Shown here in pieces: positions 39,501 through 48,500 of a stretch of 64,000 bases of DNA. The translations under genes and the position numbers were made by a program. The DNA comes from Monarcha castaneiventris obscurior. Lineage: Eukaryota; Chordata; Aves; Passeriformes; Monarchidae. Each line of letters begins with the position of its first letter. The stretch's first letter is position 1. Under the pieces are notes generated by a model. The model did no database searches and was not told where the DNA came from. It saw only the letters and a program-made list of their open reading frames with translations. The stretch spans positions 13,715,001-13,779,000 of the forward strand of contig JAMPIT010000884.1 in NCBI GenBank assembly GCA_026261815.1, read 5' to 3'.

Positions 39501-42500
39501 TTTTATAAGTATTCATGAACACTGATTAGAGTTCCCAAAGGCATATATATCCTCTTTATCATTCTAAAGGCAGAGTTTCAGCTCCCCTGCACTATATCCC
39601 TTCCCTATCCCTATTACAGCTGATTAATTTGCATGAAAAATCAGATTTAACCTGACATACTTAGTTCTAGCAACAGAAGCTGTGAGAAAACTACAACCCA
39701 GAATTTAGTAGCAGAATGGGTTTGCCCTTTGAGCACAGCCTGGCAGGCAGGAAGCAATTATGTGAAAGTGGTAATTAAGAAAGAAAGAAAAAAAAAAGAC
39801 AAGACAAGAGTAGCAGGCCTGGATATTGACAGCTACACAACTGTTTTAATCCATTAAGTTAGGAAGCAGCTTATTTCTTACAACTGAGTGGTGTGTCAAA
39901 ATTCATCTGCTTCCAGCAAAATTAGCAAACGAAGCTCTGAGGAGCTGAACTTACCTCTGTAATAGAAGAGACACAGATCTGAGAGCACAAACCACCGCTT
40001 CTTCCACAGCTTCATCCCAGTGCTATCCTGCATGAATCACAGTGACAGAGTCAGAGCTCTCAGACTGGGGCAGCAATGGTTCACAGAGTAAAGCTGGCAC
40101 TGCACAGCTGTGCTGCCTGCGCTGGTAGCTCATTTTCTTGGCTGTTTTAAGTATTTGACTTCTCATCCTGACCTGTCACTGCAAACAAAGACTGTAACCC
40201 AGGAAGCCTGAAGTTAACAGAGAATCCCAGAACTGTTTAGGTTGGAAAAGGCCGTTCAGATCATCGAGTCCAGCTGTTGCCCAGCACTGCCAAGTCCACC
40301 ACTGAACCATGGCCCCAAGTGCCACACTGACACATCTAATTGTACCTACAGGGCTGTGACCCAACCACTTCCCTGGGCAGCCAGTTCCAATGCTTGACAA
40401 CCCTTCTGGTGAAGAATTTTTTCCTAATATCCAGCCTAGAACTTGAGGGTATTTCCTTTTGTCTTGCCACTTGTCACCTGGGAGAAGAGACCAGCCCCCA
40501 CCTCATTACAATCTCCTCTTAGGCAGCTGTAGAGAGTAGGAAGGCCTGCTCTGAGCCTCCTTTTCTCCAGGCATGCTAGAGATTACAATCTACCGTTTAA
40601 CTAATTTTAAAAAAAGCTATTTTTTCCTTAAATAGCAAGATAATACTTCAGGTACATCCTTCTTTGTTGTCTGAAGACACTCTCCGTTGAACTTTGTCTT
40701 CTACTACCACTCATGTATCTAGAGCAAATTTCTTTCCTGAATAAAGTTTATTCCTACAGCAATTTAATTTTCTTTTATGCTTATAACCAATTTACACCAT
40801 GCAACTCAGAATGAAAGACTGCCACCACTACCACAGTGTAAATAAGCCAGAGCCTTGCAGCACACACATCGTGGTAGAATCTGATTTAATAAATATGTTA
40901 ATTTGTTCCAAGAAGAAAAGTATGTGTGAATTAGCAACATTCTTGTAGTAAATAGGTTTTGTGACAATGAAGAAGAGGGATTCTGTAATGAAAAATTGTG
41001 GGGTGGGTTTGTTTTTGGGGTAGTTCCCCCACACAAGAAAAGTCAGGATAATTTTTAGCCTCATGTTTCAAGCTCTGCTCTTTTTGGGGTGGGGGAAATG
41101 AGCTGAAAGAAGAAGAAAGGATAAACCAAGCATTAGCTAGGAAATAGTATTCAGAAAAAGTATGTTCATCTTCCAGAAAGGGAGCTGGCTCTGGACTTAA
41201 AAATTAGCAGAAAAATGACAGGAGATCATTACATGCATGTAGACAGCACACCCTGAATTAAATAAAAGTTGCCACTCTCTGTGGTTACATAAACGTTATC
41301 TTACTATCAGAAAGAAACCCGCACAAGCTTTCACTGTAGATTTCTGAAGACCATACCTGTTGATAAAACTCTTGACTAAACTGGCTTTCAATGACTACTA
41401 CAGCATGGAAATACACAGCAGCACCTTTTCTTACAAACACCAATCAAACATCACAGCATTTAAAGTGTTTACCACATAAACCACCTCCAACTGGATTAAA
41501 AACTGGTTGAAGTGCCAGGCACAGGGAGTGGGCAGCCAGTGCCTCGTGGTCTGCCCCAGGGGTCGATACTGTGGCCAAGACAACTTAACAACTTCATTAA
41601 TGAGCTGCACACAGGCACAGAGCTCACCCTCAGCAAGCCTGCAGATAATAAAGAGTTATGAGGAGTGGCTCATACTCCAGATGGTTGTGCTGTCATTCAG
41701 AGGGACCTTAACAGGCTGGGAAATTGGGCAGAGAAGGATCTCTTGAAGTTCAACAGAGGGAAATGCTCAGTCCTCCATCTGGAGAGGAATAACCCCATGC
41801 ACCATCATGAGCCAGGAATGCACCCTTGCAGCAAAGAGGGGCAGCAGCATCCCAGACTGCATTAGCAGTGCTGCCAGCAGCTGGAGGGAGGACATCCTTC
41901 CCCTCTGCTCAGCACTACAGAGGTCTGGCTGCAGTGCTGGTCCAGCACTGGGCTCACTGGTACAAGAGAAACATGAACATACTGGAGTGAACCCAGCAAT
42001 GGGCCACAGAGATGACTGAGGGACTGGAGCATCTTTCACATGAAAACCAGGTGAGAGAGCTGGGACTGTTCAGTCTGGGGAGAGAGCAGCATAGGAGGCA
42101 TCTTAGCAGTGTGTATAAATATCTGATGGAAGCCTGTAAAGAATGTGGAGCCACACTTTTGCCAAGGACAAGAAAAGAAACAATGGGCACAAATTAAGAA
42201 ACATGAAATTCCACTTGAGCAGAGGTAAACTTCTTTAGTGTGAGAATGGTCAAATACTGTCACAAGCTGCCAGAGGGGTTGTGGTGCAGTCTTCATCTGT
42301 GAGGATATTCAAAGCCCAGCTGGACAAAGTCCTGTCCAAGACTCTCAGGCACATGGTGTGATCTGGGGGTGTCCTGTGCAGGGCCAGGAGCTGGACTCAA
42401 TGATCCTGATGGGTCCCTTCCAGCTCAGCATACTCAAGCTGAGCCTGCTTGAGCAGGGGAGGTTGTGCTAGATCATCATGAGGTCCCTTCCAACCAAGAC

Positions 42501-45500
42501 ACCTGTGTGATTCTGTGCCCCAAAACACAGCAACAAAATCTCTCACCTTTGTGAGAATTTTTCACTCTCAACATTGAACAACAGTAGAGGCCACAGCATT
42601 GTCTAAACCTGGGAAAATCTTCCACTAAAAAGACACTTCTGGATCTTATTATCTGAGAGTAGTTTTAAAAAACTGACTCATCACCACCACCCAGAAATCT
42701 GTGCAGGTCGTTCCAGTCTATCTGAGTAGGCACAGTAAGTGACAATGTAGATCAAAATTACATACACACATTTGTCTCAGCTGAGTTTAAATTACAAGTT
42801 CTTATAGGGTTCTTGGTGGATTTTAAAAATAGGTTCTTAATATGGCCTAATGGGTTTTGTTGTTCATTTTTTTGGATCAAGCTACTGCACTCTGAATTCC
42901 TGCAAACCAATAAAGAGCAAGAGTAGCCTGGTATTACGGAATAGCAAATCTACAGCAGGCCAGAACACTGTCACAGTACTAAAGAGCACATTCTCCAGAT
43001 TAGTTTACACTCCACGGGAAAACCTAAAATAATCTCTGGTTTTAAGATCCTTATCTTTGAATTTCGAAAATAGACATACCAATGTGAAATATATGAAGAA
43101 ATGGCTTCACTTACAATTTTTTTACTGAAAATACTACTTTTAGAAAAAAGAAAAAGAAATAGAGTCTACAGAAAGAAACTTAAAAAATGCCCATACTCTG
43201 GGTCATACACCCTTGTCCCACCATCTCGACATGCCTGAAATTAAATCAGCTATTTACTACCAATATCTGCTTAGATTTTTTAGAGAGAATCATGTATATA
43301 TAATCTATCAGTGTTCTTTACTTGTCTGATGTCCGTATTTGTATCAGACTGATAACCAATAAGTAGTTAATTAACTGAAGACCCCAGTTTATGGCTTCAT
43401 TCTGCTATTGCTATCATTGTATTTTAGAGAAGTGGTTGTCTTTTGTACTACACAGTACAAGAGGAAAAAAAAAGAAGGGGGTGAAGAGGGTCAGAGTACC
43501 TGTTTGTAGAGCCAGCCTCGTCTGACAACTGGTGCATTAGGATTTCTCTTTATGGAGTTCGATCTCTTTCCAAAATTATGAACCTTCTTTGAAGATCGCG
43601 ATGTCTAAATTGAATTGAACACGTTAAAGAAACCATGACATCAATAAGTGTAGAAAAATCAAAATGCTTTTGTTTTCTTTAAGATCTTTTTCTTCTGTGT
43701 GCTCCTCTGGGGGACTGCAGAACACCAACTGTATTCTTTTTTTAGATAAATAATTATTGTGATAGTTCAGCATTTCATTCTTTTCTTCTGCAGAGAATAT
43801 AAAGATAAATCCCAAGACAAGTACTTAAAGATGTTTTGGGGTTTTTTTAAACAGGAAAAAACCTAACCAAATACATATCTGACCTTCTTCTAAGCCTACT
43901 GAGATGTAGGAAGAGAAGTAAACTCCCTGAACTATTACTAGTTATGAAAAATTACATCACCTGGGCAAGCAATTCTACTCTTTCCTGCTTCCAACACTGA
44001 CCTGAGACACGAAAACTTGTTCAGATTCCAACAAGCTATAACTCCCCCATACTTTTTAGTATTCTTTCTGTGTTCTGTGATCTCTTGGTTGGTTTGAATA
44101 TTAATTATTTTACTTGCTTACACTGAAGTCTACTGAGAAACCTTTGCATGAAACTCCAGAGCTCGTATCAGCTGTTGCTTATACTTTTTACAGTCTTGCA
44201 ATGATCACATATGATTAAGAGGAGTAGGAAAAATAAACCATTTTAGATTTCATCCTTATACTTGAATAACCAAAGAAATTGGCAAAGGTACAAAGAAACC
44301 TGCAGTGCTTTGCCAGCTCACACTTCATTCTTCTCAGCCTACATTTAGAAAGTTTGTGCTGCAACTAAATGAGCTGAACGTTTACTTGTGTTTTAAATTC
44401 TGTAAGAATTGGTGCCTCAGAGACCACGAGATGTGATAGAGCAAAGAACACTCCTCTGCAGAAGTAAAGTTCAAGCACGTTTTTAAAGCTGCATTCACGT
44501 CTCTACTTCAAATCCACCATCTGAATTGAGACAATACAATCCTGTGTTTCAGCCTCCCTATCTGTGCTACTGAGACTAATCATGAGGTTATGCAAAATTC
44601 CTAAAGGAGGAATGCTAAACAAACACTCAGGTTTTGTTGCAAATGAGGGTGTGAGGTCTCTCTATGGAAATTCTCTCAACACGCATCACAGAAATAAGTT
44701 GGGTTTTGCACATGCTTCAGAGAGAATCCTGCAGCAGGTTAAAAAAATCATGAACTGAAAATTTAATTTAAAATTATGTGCAGCTTCTGTCAATGATGCC
44801 ATTAACTGAAGAATACAACACTGCTTGGCAAAAAAAAAAAAATAACATTACAAAAACTATGCGTGCTTGCCTAGAGTCTACAACGCAATGAAACAAGGAC
44901 ATTTTGTATTTCCTTTTTGCAAGAATGATGAGGGAATATGAAAACAATCAGAGTGCTTTTAATTTTCCTTGGAGATACAGAAATTTGACTCAGTTCTGAA
45001 AAGCAAGACAGAGCAAGCAATTGAAAACCTAATTAAGAATAAATGTAAAAAACTTCCACATTTTCTTCTGAAAAATTCTATCAATGCAAAATGGACTTCT
45101 ACTTCTTGTAAGAAGCCAAGAGAGTTATGACATCCAGCTGTGAAAAAGGAATACATAACAAAGAACATACAACAATCCAGTTATAAAGTGAACTACATCT
45201 CTCTCTGTTAACCTGTGTGACTGCTCTGTCGGCATATCACACAAAAGCTGTGCTAACACTTTGATCAGAAATAATTTATAACACTCATACCTACTCTAAT
45301 ATTAGGCATTAAAGGTTCAAAACCTCTCAAGAGTGCTCCAGAATTCCTGTACTTGAAAAAATAGCTACGGCATTAAGGATGCTTCTGAAGACAACCAACC
45401 ACTTATGTCAAGTCTAACAAATTCAGATAATTTAGACAGCTCTCTCTAAGGTAGGTCTGATAAAAACCCATATTGACTCCAATTTCACTGAGCTAACAGC

Positions 45501-48500
45501 AGAGCTTTAATGGGTTACATCCTACCAACTGTGAATACAAACTTCCTTTAATTAAATGCAGCATCACAAGTGTTTTCTAATTTTAGTTAATACAGAGAAC
45601 ACTTCAGATGACTTGTAATTATTTTACCACACACTGCATAAAGAGAATAACTTCACAACAAATTCTGAACCTTAAGACAATGAGTATTTTGGGATACTGA
45701 AATACTGTAGGTGTATATATAAACTAATTATGAGTTCTCAGACTCCAGATCATCTCCTCCTCTTGTTATGCCTGGGATCCCTGGTCATCCTGTGGTCTCT
45801 CAGACGTAACTAATTATCTCAAACTGTGGACACAGGAAGACAGAAAAAAATAAGAACTGAAGGGTTCAAGTACTTTTTACCCCACAGCACAAAAAAAAAT
45901 ACAGGACATATTGCCCAGCTCCAGCTTCTGGAGAAGGCAAAGAGAAAAAGAGGACAGTGAATGAATGATCCAACTACTAATCACTTGTTGGAAGGTGTAG
46001 AAGGTAACAGAGCAAGTACACTTAGAGTCACACCTGGTACTCAGAGTCACATCTGATCCATTCCAAGGCAACATCCCAGCAACTGAGATGCCTCCAAAAT
46101 CAGCCCCTATGGGAAGAACCCTGCACAAATCCAGTACTGGGAAAGAAGCCAGGAAGCCCAGCCAGTGATATTCACTGTTTTCCAAAACTGAAAAAACAAA
46201 CACCAGCAGGGTTTTGAACTCTGGGTAACAGACCAGTCAGCATCTGGGGCTGCACATTTCATCACCCTGCAAGTGGCTTTTCTCTCTTAGCTGGTAGAAG
46301 AACACAGGATTTATGTCAGACTTCTTCCCCAGTTTCAGAACTAGCACAAAAATCATTAATTAGCATTAAATTTATTGCATACATATTTGAAAAACATAGG
46401 TTGAGAACTTCACTAATAAGGAAATTTTCTCCATGTAAACTCAGAGAGTACTTTGTTACTTTCAACTTCTGTTTAAAAATATGTTTCCAGTCTTCAAGGC
46501 TTACATTATTTTCCAAACCACAAAACAACACGATGCCACTTTCTGGATTTTGTAGGCAATTTCAGTGCCTTCCAGTGCTGCAGTTTTCCATGAGTTGGGT
46601 GGGTTTCTTCCTCAGCATTTCAGCTTGGACCAGGAGGTTGCTCTTGAAGCAAATCTCCCAATCACTCACTTTTAGTGTGCTTTGGTTTGCATAATAAAGC
46701 AAACTGGATTTCATTTAGGCAGGGCTAAAAGACAAGATGCACAAGGAGCACTACTGGACAGTCTGAATATAGACCACAAAAACACAGTAGGGATGTTCAG
46801 CTCTGAGCTGTACTGCCCTACACACTGCTCCTGTTCATTGTGCTGCTTGCTAATGAACCCTGTGACCATTAATCCAACATTTCCAGCTAACCTGGATCCT
46901 GAGCAGATCTGTGTGGCTACACCTAAAGCAGCCACGCAAAGCTGGACTGGCATGAAATACCTATAAACAAACTGATTAATATTTATGAGCACTGGGAAAC
47001 ATCCCAGCTGTAATGGAGTCACCAGGAGCTCCTCAGAAGCTGTCCTGGGCTAACACTCCACAGCCCTTTCTGTGAGAAAATTGTTCACCTTACCCTGCTG
47101 ATAATCAGGACAGCAAGGAAGAGCAGCAGGTCTGAACTGTGGAGGGTGACTGGTAATATGACTGACTTTACACATTAAAAAGCAATTCAGGACACATAAT
47201 CCTGTTTGTCTAGGTAGTGATTTTAACAGCGGGAAGAAAAATAAGATAAAAAATAGACAACAACAAAAACAATTTCTTAATTCTACAGAGAGATGAAAAT
47301 ATATACTTCTGTAGCAATCTGAAGCCTGTCTAGACCTTTCTCACAGCCAGGGGTCTGTGCTAGTGGCTTCATGTTTGGAAACATGCTTCAAGCTAACAGG
47401 AAATAAGCAGCACTTAATACAGTTGTAATGTGTTATTTGGCCCCCCTCATGTATACAGAGGGAAAGGAAGATTAGAATTAAGACTTTTACTGGACAGCAA
47501 CTGATTTTTGCCTCACCTCATATTAGCCTCTGGTCAGCAGCAGCATGAGATTCCAGAGAGTCTTTCTGACACAAAATAGAAACTTCTCCAAGTTCCCTAT
47601 CTATCTGGGATCAATTAATATTACAGGCAGGAAGAACCTCCTCCTGTACCCCTCAACTGTCTGAAACTTTAGTAGTACCCCAAACTTTTTTTCCATTCCT
47701 CATTACATTCCAGTATCAGGTGTGTTCATGAGTTATCTCTGAAAACAAAAATCACCTAAAAAAATTGGTTTGGCAACCATACAAAGCATCCTTCTCCTCT
47801 GTAATTAATTCTCTGTAACTTCCCTCACCAACATTTTATTCCTGTTTCATTGTGCTACAATACACCAGGCCTCCACATATTATATTCAAAAGTTAGTAAG
47901 ACAGCTAAGAATTTCAGGCTCTACTGTTTGAAGACATGTTTGAGTAAAAACACAGAAGAAAATCAGTTTTGTATCCAGGTACAACCCATTTCTATATAGG
48001 CATCTTTAGAAATGATTTGACTCCTTAGCCTTGAATAGCTGCCAGAAAAGGCAGACTGATGTTAGCTGTGGTTCCACTTTGCCAGCATTCACCTCCCAAA
48101 ACAACACTTTTTAAATGGTGTTGCACTAATTCACACAAATTCACATCTGAAAACTGATGTGCAGTAATCATACATACGGCCACAATACTCACATTAATAT
48201 TTTAAATTCATTTCAATAACTGGAACAGGAGGAATGAAAAGTAGAACAACAGCCTATTTTTTCAAAATATTATTTTCACAGGGAACTAAAGTCTCATTAA
48301 TCAATGAAAGTAAAAGAAATCACAGTAAGTGGGCCACAGAAATCTCAATTTCCTGCTAGAAGACTATGGAACAAACACTAGGCTAAAGGGCATTTTCAAC
48401 TTCTCTTTTGAAAGAGAAGTGTGAAATATGTAAGACACATGCTCCTAAATTGTAATTAATTTTGCATATTTAACCTGAGATTGCTTCCTAAAAAATGAAT

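Larger units (their letters stand above)
40028..43499 (-). other. 3.5-kb intron between exons 3 and 4, with CR1 insertions
   Basis: It holds one CR1 fragment in the same orientation as the gene (40217-40573) and one longer CR1 fragment in the opposite orientation (41494-42435), followed directly by a second CR1 3' tail (42436-42518). The rest is unique. Confidence 0.85.
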
